A stretch of DNA of 37,029 nucleotides from Acidimicrobiaceae bacterium (GCA_027315315.1 DAHUYG010000008.1:1-37029), one strand, 5' to 3'. Counted from the stretch's first letter, positions 27,198-35,007 are shown. Notes: generated by a model from the letters alone, not told the origin. Translations and numbers: made by a program.

Positions 27198-27427
27198 GCG
27201 GCCCGGGCTGGCCACTCGGGCGCGGCCCGCGTCCGGGCGTCGTGTCGGCGTTCGAGGAGGAGCGGGGCCTCGGCAGCATCGAGGACGAGGCCGGGGTCAG
27301 CTACGACTTCCACTGCACGGCGATCACCGACGGGTCCCGGTCGATCGAGATCGGGGCCCCGGTGAGCTTCGTCGTGCGACCGGGCCATCGGGGCCGGCTC
27401 GAGGCCGGCCGGGTGGAGAAGCGCTGA
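27194..27427 (+). CDS. Small cold-shock-domain-like protein
   Basis: 77 residues from TTG 27194, whose TTGA overlaps the hisG stop. The body reads GVVSAFEEERGLGSI, then YDFHCTAITDG.R.IE.G and VSFVV, a five-strand OB fold like cold-shock proteins, in which FH binds single-stranded nucleic acid. A GTG at 27242 would cut into the first strand, so the TTG start is preferred. Proteins of this type are nucleic-acid chaperones; a specific role after hisG is unknown. It ends 5 bp from the convergent DUF1844 gene. Confidence 0.8.
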   Translation: MSGPGWPLGRGPRPGVVSAFEEERGLGSIEDEAGVSYDFHCTAITDGSRSIEIGAPVSFVVRPGHRGRLEAGRVEKR

Positions 27428-27432
27428 GTCCC

Positions 27433-27870
27433 TCAGGCCTCGGGGCGGCCGTCGGCCGGTGCGTCGGCCGCCGCCTGGGCGGCCCGGGTGGCCGCGTCGA
27501 CCTGCACGAAGCCGAGGCGCAGCTGGGCCAGAGCGTCGCGCAGCGCGCCCTGGGCCTCGCCCAGGCGCTCGCCGAGCCCCTCGACGAGCAGGCCGAAGGC
27601 GTCGATCGCGAGCCTCGCCTCCTCCAAGAGCGGCGGGGTGGCCGACAGGTAGATGGCGCCGAGCTCGAAGAGCCCGTAGCAGTGGTTGGCCACGACCGTC
27701 TCGGCCGGCGTCTCGGCCAGGCGCTGGCGGAGCGCCTCGACATGGGCCTCGGCCTCGAGGGTCTCCTCGGAGGGCTCGGCGCCCGGTGCGCTCGTTTGGG
27801 CCCCGGGGCCGCTAGCGTCGGAGGTCTTGTCGACGCGGTGCTCGCCCGAGGGTGTCCAGAGGCTGGACAT
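27433..27870 (-). CDS. DUF1844 family protein
   Basis: 145 residues. After a disordered ~35-residue N-terminus, a helical core has ETVVANHCYGLFELGAIYLS, then LLEEARLAIDAFGLLVEGLG, the pattern of the DUF1844 family, commonly found divergent from infC in actinobacteria. The function is unknown; the genomic tie to translation genes is the main clue. The C-terminus is Ala/Asp-rich. The ATG at 27870 is preceded by TAGGGT at 6 nt, suggesting a leaderless mRNA. Confidence 0.85.
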   Translation of the reverse strand: MSSLWTPSGEHRVDKTSDASGPGAQTSAPGAEPSEETLEAEAHVEALRQRLAETPAETVVANHCYGLFELGAIYLSATPPLLEEARLAIDAFGLLVEGLGERLGEAQGALRDALAQLRLGFVQVDAATRAAQAAADAPADGRPEA

Positions 27871-27876
27871 GCTGGT

Positions 27877-27882
27877 ACCCTA
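27877..27882 (-). promoter_or_regulatory. Putative -10 element (TAGGGT on minus strand), DUF1844 gene
   Basis: On the minus strand TAGGGT ends six bases before the ATG. On the plus strand the overlapping bases 27876-27881 read TACCCT, also a TANNNT match, which could serve a rightward transcript toward infC. Confidence 0.45.
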
Positions 27883-27883
27883 C

Positions 27884-27896
27884 ACAGCTGAGCTGT
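27884..27896. promoter_or_regulatory. 13-bp palindrome ACAGCTGAGCTGT in the DUF1844/infC spacer
   Basis: Perfect 6-bp arms around a single central base. It lies immediately upstream of the DUF1844 -10, where a repressor or activator would act, and would also sit just downstream of a rightward -10. The regulator is unknown. Confidence 0.35.
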
Positions 27897-27985
27897 ACGG
27901 AAAGCGGGGCTGCCATCGGGCCGCCTCCACCTGGCCACTCCCCCCGACCCCGGGGGCCCACGGTGCGCCGGGTTGACACGGGACA

Positions 27986-28000
27986 TCCGGCTTCGCCGGA
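27986..28000 (+). promoter_or_regulatory. Hairpin in the infC leader
   Basis: TCCGGC, loop TTC, GCCGGA: a perfect 6-bp stem about 70 nt before the infC start. There is no T-run, so it is not an intrinsic terminator. The whole 197-bp spacer (27871-28067) holds this hairpin, a TTGACA at 27973-27978 without a matching -10, and other GC-rich stretches. It may be a leader structure. Confidence 0.35.
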
Positions 28001-28050
28001 CGCACTCCGCTCTCCACCACCACGGCCCGCGGACGCCCGCGTGCCCGACC

Positions 28051-28058
28051 GAGAGGAG
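28051..28058 (+). promoter_or_regulatory. Ribosome-binding site fixing the ATA start of infC
   Basis: GAGAGGAG ends 9 nt before ATA 28068. An in-frame TGA at 28059-28061 closes the frame upstream, so this site can only serve the ATA. Confidence 0.7.
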
Positions 28059-28067
28059 TGATGTCGC

Positions 28068-28712
28068 ATAGTCACTGAAGCCACCAACGAGCACCGGATC
28101 AACGACCGCATCCGTGCGCGCGAGGTTCGCCTCGTCGATCCCGACGGCCAACAGCTCGGCATCAAGCCGCTGCCCGAGGCTCTGACGATCGCCCGCGACC
28201 TCGACCTCGACCTGGTCGAGGTGGCGCCGATGGCCGCTCCTCCCGTGTGTCGGATCATGGACTACGGCAAGTTCAAGTTCGACGAGGCCCAGCGGGCTAA
28301 GGAGTCGCGGCGCAAGGCCGTCCACGTCGGGATCAAGGAGATGAAGTACCGGCCGAAGATCGGCCCGGGCGACTTCGACACCAAGACCCGCCAGGTCGCG
28401 AGGTTCCTCGACGAGGGCCACAAGGTGAAGCTGACGATCATGTTCCGCGGGCGGGAGGTCTTCCACCCCGAGCTTGGCAAGCGGATCTTGGACCGCGTGG
28501 CCGAGACGCTCGGGGACGCTGCGAAGGTCGAGTTCGAGCCCCGGCTGGACGGACGAAACATGGTGATGGTGCTCGCACCGGACAAGCGGGCCCGCCAATC
28601 GGCGGCGGCCAAGGCCGGCCGCCATCAGGACGCACCGGCCCCCGAAGCGGGGGGCGAGGCCGCGGGGTCCGAGGACCAGGGTGGCGAATCGACTGCGGCA
28701 CCAGAGGACTGA
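28068..28712 (+). CDS. infC: Translation initiation factor IF-3, ATA start codon
   Basis: 214 residues. The conserved N-domain begins HRINDRIRAREVRLVDPDG right after the start and runs to MDYGKFKFD; the C-domain has KEMKYRPKI, DFDTK and IMFRGRE. Codons between the upstream TGA (28059) and the conserved sequence are TGT, CGC, ATA, GTC, ACT, so ATA is the start. It has a good GAGAGGAG at 9 nt. Rare AUU/AUA/AUC starts on infC are a known device for autorepression, because IF-3 rejects non-canonical starts. The last ~35 residues are an acidic Ala/Glu-rich tail not needed for the fold. The gene is followed by rpmI after 1 nt. Confidence 0.93.
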   Translation: MVTEATNEHRINDRIRAREVRLVDPDGQQLGIKPLPEALTIARDLDLDLVEVAPMAAPPVCRIMDYGKFKFDEAQRAKESRRKAVHVGIKEMKYRPKIGPGDFDTKTRQVARFLDEGHKVKLTIMFRGREVFHPELGKRILDRVAETLGDAAKVEFEPRLDGRNMVMVLAPDKRARQSAAAKAGRHQDAPAPEAGGEAAGSEDQGGESTAAPED

Positions 28713-28713
28713 C

Positions 28714-28908
28714 ATGCCGAAGATGAAGACCGACCGCGGAGCGGCGAAGCGGATCAAGGTGACCGGCTCGGGCCGGCTGCGCAGGCGCAAGGCCTTCCGC
28801 TCGCATCTCTTGGAGAAGAAGTCGAGCGTGCGTGTCCGGCGGCTCGGCCGCGAGGCCGAGATCGCCCGCGCCGACGAGCGCCAGGTGCGCAGGATGCTCG
28901 GCATCTAG
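28714..28908 (+). CDS. rpmI: 50S ribosomal protein L35
   Basis: 64 residues from ATG 28714 (MPKMKTDRGAAKRIK). A longer upstream in-frame start overlapping infC adds non-conserved residues and is rejected. The sequence is strongly basic with the usual KRIKVTGSGRLRRRKAFRSH pattern. It lies 1 nt after infC. Confidence 0.97.
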   Translation: MPKMKTDRGAAKRIKVTGSGRLRRRKAFRSHLLEKKSSVRVRRLGREAEIARADERQVRRMLGI

Positions 28909-28912
28909 GAAG

Positions 28913-28934
28913 CGCCCGGCACCTCCGCCGGGCG
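28913..28934 (+). promoter_or_regulatory. Stem-loop in the rpmI-rplT spacer
   Basis: CGCCCGGC, six-base loop, GCCGGGCG: a perfect 8-bp stem just after the rpmI stop. A second stem-loop, CGAGG/CCTCG, follows at 28939-28952. No T-run follows, so termination is unlikely. The 102-nt spacer is long compared with neighbouring gene junctions and could be a control element for L20. Confidence 0.4.
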
Positions 28935-29010
28935 AAGGCGAGGACGCCCTCGGGTGCGCACCGGGGCCCCGCGCCGTGACGATCGACACCACGAACGAAG
29001 GAGGACCCCC

Positions 29011-29382
29011 ATGGCGAGAGTGAAGCGCTCGGTGCACGGACGCAAGCACCACCGCGCCATCCTCGAGCAGGCCAAGGGCTACTACGGCAACAAGAGCCGC
29101 ACCTACCGCGCCGCCAACGAGCAGGTGCTGCACTCCTTGCAGTACGCGTACCGGGACCGCCGGGCACGCAAGGGCGACTTCCGGGCCCTTTGGATTCAGC
29201 GCATCAACGCGGCGTCGCGCCAGCACGGGCTCAGCTACAGCCGCTTCATCGCCGGCCTGCACCGGGCCGGCGTCGAGGTCGACCGCAAGATCCTGGCCGA
29301 CCTGGCGGTGCACGACGACGAGGCCTTCGGGGCGCTCGTCGCCCTGGCCGCAGCTGCGCCGGCCGGGGAGGCCGCCTCCTGA
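29011..29382 (+). CDS. rplT: 50S ribosomal protein L20
   Basis: 123 residues from ATG 29011 ([15 protein letters not shown]), preceded by GAAGGAGGA at proper spacing; a longer frame upstream crosses the structured spacer and is rejected. Motifs [13 protein letters not shown] and [16 protein letters not shown] are typical. L20 is needed for early 50S assembly and in several bacteria represses its own operon. Its stop overlaps the rRNA methyltransferase start. Confidence 0.97.
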   Translation: MARVKRSVHGRKHHRAILEQAKGYYGNKSRTYRAANEQVLHSLQYAYRDRRARKGDFRALWIQRINAASRQHGLSYSRFIAGLHRAGVEVDRKILADLAVHDDEAFGALVALAAAAPAGEAAS

Positions 29383-30179
29383 GCCAGGAGCTGGCATATG
29401 CGCACCAGCGGGTCCGCCGGCTGCGCAGGCTGCTCCAAAAGCGCGCCACCCGCTGGTCCGAGCGCGCCTTTGTCGCCGAGGGTGTGGAGGTCGTCGGCTG
29501 CGGGCTCGGGGCGGGGGCCGTCCCCGAGGTCCTCTTCGTGGCGGCCGAAGACCGGGGAGGCCCCGACGTCGAGCGCCTCGTAGCCGAGGTGCTCGGGCGG
29601 GGGAGCCGGGTGTTCACGCTGGCCAGGGGGGTGGCGGCCCGGGTTGCCGACACCGTCACGCCCCATCCGGTGTTCGGGATCTTCGCCATGACCGACGTGG
29701 CCCTCGACGACGTGGCGGTGCCCACGCTCGCGGTGGCCTGCGTGGACGTGCGAGACCCGGGGAATGCCGGCACGGTGCTGCGGACCTGCGACGCCGCCGG
29801 CGTCGAGCTCGTCGTGTGCTGCGGGGGCACCGTCGACCCCTTCAATCCGAAGACCGTGCGGGCCTCGGCCGGCTCGATCTTCCACATCTCGGTCGTGGTC
29901 AGCCCCGAGGCGGGACCGGCCCTGCGGTGGCTGCACGAGGCCGGGCTCACCGTGTACGGGACCGACGCCCGGGGCGCCGACTACGCGTCGGCCGACCTCA
30001 GGGCTCCGAGTGCCTTCGTGCTCGGCAACGAGGCGGCCGGCCTCCCCGAGCTCCTGCTGCGCCAGCTCGACGGCACGCTCGCCATCCCGATGGCTGGACG
30101 GGCCGAGTCCCTCAACGTCGGGGTGGCATGCGCGGTGCTCTGTTTCGAGGCGCTCCGCCAGCGGCGGTCCACGCACTGA
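29379..30179 (+). CDS. SpoU-family RNA 2'-O-methyltransferase, probable CTG start
   Basis: 266 residues if started at CTG 29379, whose CTGA overlaps the rplT stop. The N-terminal substrate-binding domain ([21 protein letters not shown]) is in this frame, yet it contains no ATG, GTG or TTG before about 29480, so a canonical start would delete it. The SPOUT catalytic knot is complete: [27 protein letters not shown], and [15 protein letters not shown]. The family methylates ribose in 23S rRNA or tRNA. Location between rplT and pheS is common in actinobacteria. The exact target is unknown. Confidence 0.88.
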   Translation: MSQELAYAHQRVRRLRRLLQKRATRWSERAFVAEGVEVVGCGLGAGAVPEVLFVAAEDRGGPDVERLVAEVLGRGSRVFTLARGVAARVADTVTPHPVFGIFAMTDVALDDVAVPTLAVACVDVRDPGNAGTVLRTCDAAGVELVVCCGGTVDPFNPKTVRASAGSIFHISVVVSPEAGPALRWLHEAGLTVYGTDARGADYASADLRAPSAFVLGNEAAGLPELLLRQLDGTLAIPMAGRAESLNVGVACAVLCFEALRQRRSTH

Positions 30180-30210
30180 GGGGACTTCGGAGGGCCGCGA
30201 TCGCGCCGCC

Positions 30211-30216
30211 TAGCAT
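30211..30216 (+). promoter_or_regulatory. Putative -10 element (TAGCAT), pheST
   Basis: TAGCAT ends 7 nt before an ATG at 30224 that opens a 10-codon mini-ORF, and 36 nt before the pheS GTG. Confidence 0.4.
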
Positions 30217-30223
30217 GCCTCCG

Positions 30224-30256
30224 ATGGAGGCCCCGAAGAGGGACGAACTGCGGTGA
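30224..30256 (+). CDS. Putative leaderless 10-codon mini-ORF coupled to pheS
   Basis: The peptide is MEAPKRDELR. Its TGA (30254-30256) overlaps the pheS GTG (30253-30255) as cgGTGA. It contains no Phe codon, so it is not a classic phenylalanine attenuator. The ATG is 7 nt after TAGCAT. The overlap suggests delivery of ribosomes to pheS. An AAGAGGGA about 10 nt before the GTG could alternatively act as a normal ribosome-binding site. Confidence 0.4.
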   Translation: MEAPKRDELR

Positions 30257-31323
30257 GCGGAGCTGTCCCGCTCGACCTCGCAGCGCTCGAGTCGGCGACC
30301 GAGCGCGCGCTTCGCGCCGCCGAGACGACCGCCGAGCTGGCCGAGGCCGAGACCTCGGCCCTGGGCAAGCGCTCGGCCCTGGCCGGCGCCCACCGCAGCC
30401 TCGGCGCCCTGGACGAGGAGGACCGCCGGCGGGTCGGCCGGGAGCTCCACGAGCTGCGGGGCCGGATGGAGGCCCTCGCAGCGGAGCTCCGCCGAGGGTT
30501 GCACGAGCGCGAGCGGGCGGCCGCCCTCGAGGCCGACCGGCTGGATCTAACCGAGGTCGTGTTGGGGGACCTCCGCTCGCCGATCGCACGGGGACGCACG
30601 CACCCGGTCACCCAGACCCGCGACGCCCTGGAGGACGTCTTCGTCGCCATGGGCTTCAAGGTCGCCGAGGGCCCCGAGGCCGAGACCGACTGGTACAACT
30701 TCGAGGCGCTCAACATGCCGCCCTCGCACCCGGCCCGGGGCATGTACGACACCTTCTTCCTCGAGCTGGGCGAGCCCGAGACCATCGTGCTTCGCACCCA
30801 CACCTCGCCGGTCCAGATCCGCCTCATGGAGGCGGCGGTGCGCGAGGGCACGCTCCCGATCCACGCTGTGGCGCCGGGGCGCTGCTTCCGGCGCGACACC
30901 GCGGATGCCAGCCATCTCCCCGTCTTCCACCAGGTGGAGGGGCTCGTGGTCGACCGCGGCATCACCTTCGGCGACCTGGCGGGGACCATCGAGGCCTTCA
31001 CCGCCGCCTACTTCGGCCCCGAGGTCCACTCGCGTCTGCGCCCCTCGTACTTCCCTTTCACCGAGCCATCGGCCGAGTACGACATCACCTGCACCATCTG
31101 CCTCGGCGCGGGGTGCCGCACCTGCTCGAACACCGGCTGGCTGGAGCTCGGCGGGAGCGGCATGGTCGACCCCGCGGTGTTCCTCGCCTGTGGCATCGAT
31201 CCCGAGGAGTGGTCCGGCTTCGCATTCGGCTTCGGGATCGACCGCTGCGCCCAGATGCGCCACCAGATCCCCGACATGCGCGCCCTGGTCGAGAACGACC
31301 TGCGCTTCCTCCGGCAGTTCTGA
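30253..31323 (+). CDS. pheS: Phenylalanyl-tRNA synthetase alpha subunit
   Basis: 356 residues from GTG 30253. The N-terminal ~90 residues form the coiled-coil tRNA-binding arm. Class II motif 2 region is around RLRPSYFPFTEPSAEYD, and motif 3 is GFGIDRCAQMRHQIPDMR. A short Cys-rich loop (CTIC..GCRTC) before GW is common in bacterial PheS. The enzyme is an alpha2beta2 tetramer with PheT, encoded 6 nt downstream. Confidence 0.97.
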   Translation: MSGAVPLDLAALESATERALRAAETTAELAEAETSALGKRSALAGAHRSLGALDEEDRRRVGRELHELRGRMEALAAELRRGLHERERAAALEADRLDLTEVVLGDLRSPIARGRTHPVTQTRDALEDVFVAMGFKVAEGPEAETDWYNFEALNMPPSHPARGMYDTFFLELGEPETIVLRTHTSPVQIRLMEAAVREGTLPIHAVAPGRCFRRDTADASHLPVFHQVEGLVVDRGITFGDLAGTIEAFTAAYFGPEVHSRLRPSYFPFTEPSAEYDITCTICLGAGCRTCSNTGWLELGGSGMVDPAVFLACGIDPEEWSGFAFGFGIDRCAQMRHQIPDMRALVENDLRFLRQF

Positions 31324-31329
31324 GCGGCC

Positions 31330-33801
31330 GTGCGCGCCCCGTTGTCGTGGCTGAGGGACTTCGCACCCATCGACGGAGACGTCGACGCACTTGTCGCGTC
31401 CCTCGACGACCTCGGCCTCATGGTGGAGGGCGTCGAGCGGGTGGGGGAGGGCCTCGGCGACGTAGTGGTTGCCCGCGTCCTCGAGGTCGGCTCGATCGAG
31501 GGCGCCGATCGGATCCGCCGGGTGCTGGTCGAGGCCGGCGGGGACCCACTCGAGATCGTCTGCGGCGCCTTCAACTTCGGCGCCGGCGACCTCGTCCCGC
31601 TCGCGCCGGTCGGGACCGTGCTCCCCGACGGCACCGAGATCGGGCGCCGCAAGATGCGGGGCGTCACCTCCAACGGCATGCTGTGCTCGGGCCGAGAGCT
31701 CGCCCTCTCCGATGACGGCGAGGGCCTGCTCGTCCTGACCGGCGTGGCCGGTGTCGAGGCGGGGGCGCCGATCGTAGACGCGCTCGGGATCGAGCCCGAC
31801 GTCGTGTTCGACATCACCGTCGAGGGCAACCGGCCCGACGCGTGGTGCATGGCCGGCGTCGCCCGGGACCTCGCGGCGCGCCTCGGGCTGCCCTTCTCGC
31901 TGCCCGAGCCCAAGGTCCGCTCCGCCGGCCCGGCCGTCGCCTCGCTCGCCAGCGCGGCGGTCGAGGCGCCCGACATGTGCCCGCGCCTGACCGTGCGGGT
32001 CATCGAGTCGGTGGCGGTCGGCGCCTCGCCGGCCCTGATCGCGCGCCGCCTCACGATGGCGGGCATGCGGCCGATCAACAACGTCGTGGACGCGTCGAAC
32101 TACGTGATGCTCGAGCTCGGCCAGCCGACCCACCCCTATGACCTCGACCGCCTCGGGGCGCCCGGCCTCCTCGTGCGCCGGGCCAGGCCCGGCGAGGCGC
32201 TGACCACCCTCGACGGCGTCGAGCGCACGCTCGGGTACCCCGGGCGCGGGCTGGGCGAGACCGGCGAGGACTGCATCATCTGCGACGCCGCCGGCGTGCC
32301 GGTCGGCATCGGGGGCATCTTCGGTGGAGCATCGTCGGAGATCTCCGAGTCGACCACCCGGGTGCTGCTCGAGGCGGCCTACTTCGACCCGATGGTGATC
32401 GCGCGCACCTCCAAGAGCCAGCGTCTCAGGACCGAGGCGTCGGCCCGCTTCGAGCGCGGGTGCGACCCCCTGGGCATCGACCGGGCGACCGACCGGTTCT
32501 GCGAGCTCCTCGCGCAGAGCTCGCGGGACGCGGTGGTGGCGCAGGGCACGCTGGACGTCCGCGGCGAGCTTCCCGAGCCCATCACCATCACGCTCAGGAC
32601 CGAGGCGGTGAACGGCCTCCTCGGCACCGGGCTCGACACCGCGCAGATCGCCGGGCTCCTCGGACCGATCGGCTTTGGATGCGAGGCCTCCGGGGACGAG
32701 GCGCTCGCCGTCGCGGTGCCCTCCAACCGGCCCGACGTGCGCCCGGCGCCCCACGGGATCGCCGACCTCGCCGAGGAGGTGGCCCGCATCTATGGGTACT
32801 CGCGCATCGCCCGCAGCCAGCCCACCTGGGCCGAGCCCGGCGGGCTGACCGAGCGCCAGAGGATGCGGCGGCGAGTCCGCGAGGCGCTGGTCGGCCTCGG
32901 CGCGACCGAGGTGTGGACGTCCTCGCTCGTCGACGAGGGTGACGACGCGACGGTCGGCGTCGTGGCCCGCCCCATCGGGATCGCCAACCCGATGGCCCAG
33001 GACCAGGGGTGGTTGCGCAGGACCCAGATGGCCGGCATGCTCCGCGCCCTTTCCCGGAACCGGGACCGGCGCCAGGGGGCGGTCCGCCTCTTCGAGGTGG
33101 GCGTCGTCTTCTCCGAGCCGACGCCGGGCCGGTCCTCGGGTGAGCGCTCGGGGCCCGGTGGCGCCCAGGAGGCCTTCCTGCCCACCGAGGGAGAGCTCGC
33201 GTCGGTGCTGCTCGCAGCGGAGGGCGACGACGCCCGGGTGGCGGTGGCCGCCCTCGAGGCGGTCGCCGACGAGCTGCGCCTGAGCGGGCTGAAGGTGCGC
33301 CCACCAGAGGGCGGCGAGGCCCTGCCGGGGCTCCATCCGACGCGCTCGGCGCGCGTGCTCTCGGGCGCCGTGCAGGTGGGCACGCTCGGGGAGATCGACC
33401 CGGCGGTCGCCGAAGCATTCGGCCTCGAGGGCCGGCTGGGCTGGCTCGAGCTCGACCTCGGCCTCGTCGTCGAGGGCGGCGTCGTGCCCCGGCGCGAGGA
33501 GCGGACGCGCCCAATCTCGCGCTTCCCGTCCTCGGACATCGACCTGGCCCTCGCCGTCGACGACGCGATCCCGGCCGACGAGGTCGGCGACGTGCTGCGG
33601 GCCGCTGGGGGCGATCTGCTCGAGTCGGTTACCCTCTTCGACGTCTACCGAGGCCCGGGGGTCGATCCGGGCCGACGTAGCTTGGCGTTCCGTCTCCGGT
33701 TCTGCGCGCCGGACCGCACGCTGACCGACCACGAGGTCGGCGCACTGCGTGCGGTGTGCCTCGAGGCGGCCGAGCGTCAGGTCGGAGCGGTGCTTCGCTG
33801 A
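31330..33801 (+). CDS. pheT: Phenylalanyl-tRNA synthetase beta subunit
   Basis: 823 residues from GTG 31330 (VRAPLSWLRDF), typical length. Domains in order: an EMAP-like tRNA-binding OB fold (~40-150, CGAFNFGAGDLVPLAPVG), B3/B4 editing domain (~210-380), B5 domain (~400-475, TLRTEAVNGLLG), class II-like core (~490-700), and C-terminal anticodon-binding FDX-ACB domain (~725-823, SRFPSSDIDLALAV). GIFGG in B3/B4 marks the editing site that hydrolyses mischarged Tyr-tRNA. Confidence 0.96.
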   Translation: MRAPLSWLRDFAPIDGDVDALVASLDDLGLMVEGVERVGEGLGDVVVARVLEVGSIEGADRIRRVLVEAGGDPLEIVCGAFNFGAGDLVPLAPVGTVLPDGTEIGRRKMRGVTSNGMLCSGRELALSDDGEGLLVLTGVAGVEAGAPIVDALGIEPDVVFDITVEGNRPDAWCMAGVARDLAARLGLPFSLPEPKVRSAGPAVASLASAAVEAPDMCPRLTVRVIESVAVGASPALIARRLTMAGMRPINNVVDASNYVMLELGQPTHPYDLDRLGAPGLLVRRARPGEALTTLDGVERTLGYPGRGLGETGEDCIICDAAGVPVGIGGIFGGASSEISESTTRVLLEAAYFDPMVIARTSKSQRLRTEASARFERGCDPLGIDRATDRFCELLAQSSRDAVVAQGTLDVRGELPEPITITLRTEAVNGLLGTGLDTAQIAGLLGPIGFGCEASGDEALAVAVPSNRPDVRPAPHGIADLAEEVARIYGYSRIARSQPTWAEPGGLTERQRMRRRVREALVGLGATEVWTSSLVDEGDDATVGVVARPIGIANPMAQDQGWLRRTQMAGMLRALSRNRDRRQGAVRLFEVGVVFSEPTPGRSSGERSGPGGAQEAFLPTEGELASVLLAAEGDDARVAVAALEAVADELRLSGLKVRPPEGGEALPGLHPTRSARVLSGAVQVGTLGEIDPAVAEAFGLEGRLGWLELDLGLVVEGGVVPRREERTRPISRFPSSDIDLALAVDDAIPADEVGDVLRAAGGDLLESVTLFDVYRGPGVDPGRRSLAFRLRFCAPDRTLTDHEVGALRAVCLEAAERQVGAVLR

Positions 33802-33813
33802 GTCGGGGGGCGG

Positions 33814-35007
33814 ATGGGAGACAGGGCTCCGGGCGTCGCGAGGTGCTGGACGCGGTCCTTCGTGCTCGCAGCGTGCCTCGCCACCCTCGTCCCCCAGGTC
33901 CTGGCGGGCCCGCCGGGTGCCGGGGCGGCCCTTCGCCCCGCGTTCGTGCCGCTGAGCGTGGCGCCGGTCGGGGCGGCGGACCCCGGGGTGGTGGTCACGC
34001 CTGGCCAGGACGTCCCGGACCCCTTCGTGGTGCGCGACTCGGGGCTCTATTACATGTTCGCCTCCCAGGAGCAGTTCTTCGGGGCCAACGTCCCGCTCAT
34101 GGTCTCCTCGAGCCTCACGGACTGGGCCGGCGCACAGAGCTTCGACGCGATGCCGACCCTCCCGCCGTGGGCCGCACCCGGGTTCACCTGGTCGCCCGAC
34201 GTGCGCCACATCGACGGCCGCTGGGTCATGTTCTTCAACGCGGCGCTCGCCGGGCGTGGCTTTGGGCAGACCAAGTGCATCGGGGTGGCCACCGCGAGCG
34301 ACCTGGCCGGCCCCTACACCTCGAGCGCGACGGCGCCCCTCGTGTGCCAGCTGGCGGACCTCGGGTCGATCGACCCCCGCACCTTCGTCGACCCCACCGG
34401 GCGGCTGTGGCTCTTGTGGAAGTCCGACGACAACGCGGACGTGAACGGCACGACGCACTCGACGATCTGGGTCCAACAGCTGAGCCCCGACGGCCTGCGC
34501 CTCCTCGGCGACCCGGTCGCGCTGCTCACCGCCGACCAGAGCTGGGAGGGCCGGATCGTCGAGGCGCCCGACATGGTGTTCGCGGCCGGCCGCTTCTGGC
34601 TGTTCTTCTCGGGCAACTGGTTCAACCAGCCCGCCTACTCGATCGGCGTGGCCGACTGCGCAAGCCCGATCGGGCCGTGCTTCGACTCGGCAACGGGGCC
34701 GTGGATGGCCTCCAACGCGCAGGGCCAGGGGCCGGGCGAGGAGTCGCTCTTCTACGACGGGGCGAGGTGGTGGATGTTCTATGCCCCGTTCTCGGCGAAC
34801 CTCGCCTCGACCAACCCCCGCCCGGCCGCCATCGCCCGGCTGCTCTTCGACGCCGAGGGCCCCGTCGTGGTGCCGCCGGGCAACCCGCTGTGGGCCGGCG
34901 GCCCGCCGAGGACCCTCGTCGTCCACCGTTCCGGGCGCCCGGTCGAGGTGCACCCCGAGCCCCGCTCGCGCTGCGTGGCGCGCTTCATGGTGGACGCCTG
35001 TCGGTGA
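33814..35007 (+). CDS. Secreted glycoside hydrolase, family 43-like
   Basis: 397 residues. An N-terminal signal peptide (RCWTRSFVLAACLATLVPQVLAG, cleavage near 35-38) predicts export. The five-bladed beta-propeller pattern of GH43 is visible: DPFVVRDSGLYYMFAS with candidate base D69, SIDPRTFVDPTGRLWLLWKS with candidate pKa modulator D187, and EAPDMVFAAGRFWLFFSG with candidate acid E250. These enzymes cleave arabinan or xylan side chains. Substrate is not predictable from the sequence. It begins 12 nt after pheT. The following membrane protein gene starts 13 nt downstream, so the two may be co-expressed. Confidence 0.8.
   Translation: MGDRAPGVARCWTRSFVLAACLATLVPQVLAGPPGAGAALRPAFVPLSVAPVGAADPGVVVTPGQDVPDPFVVRDSGLYYMFASQEQFFGANVPLMVSSSLTDWAGAQSFDAMPTLPPWAAPGFTWSPDVRHIDGRWVMFFNAALAGRGFGQTKCIGVATASDLAGPYTSSATAPLVCQLADLGSIDPRTFVDPTGRLWLLWKSDDNADVNGTTHSTIWVQQLSPDGLRLLGDPVALLTADQSWEGRIVEAPDMVFAAGRFWLFFSGNWFNQPAYSIGVADCASPIGPCFDSATGPWMASNAQGQGPGEESLFYDGARWWMFYAPFSANLASTNPRPAAIARLLFDAEGPVVVPPGNPLWAGGPPRTLVVHRSGRPVEVHPEPRSRCVARFMVDACR

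Noticed and set aside
27973-27978. TTGACA as the -35 of an infC promoter
   Set aside because: No TANNNT hexamer lies 16-18 nt downstream; it may be chance.
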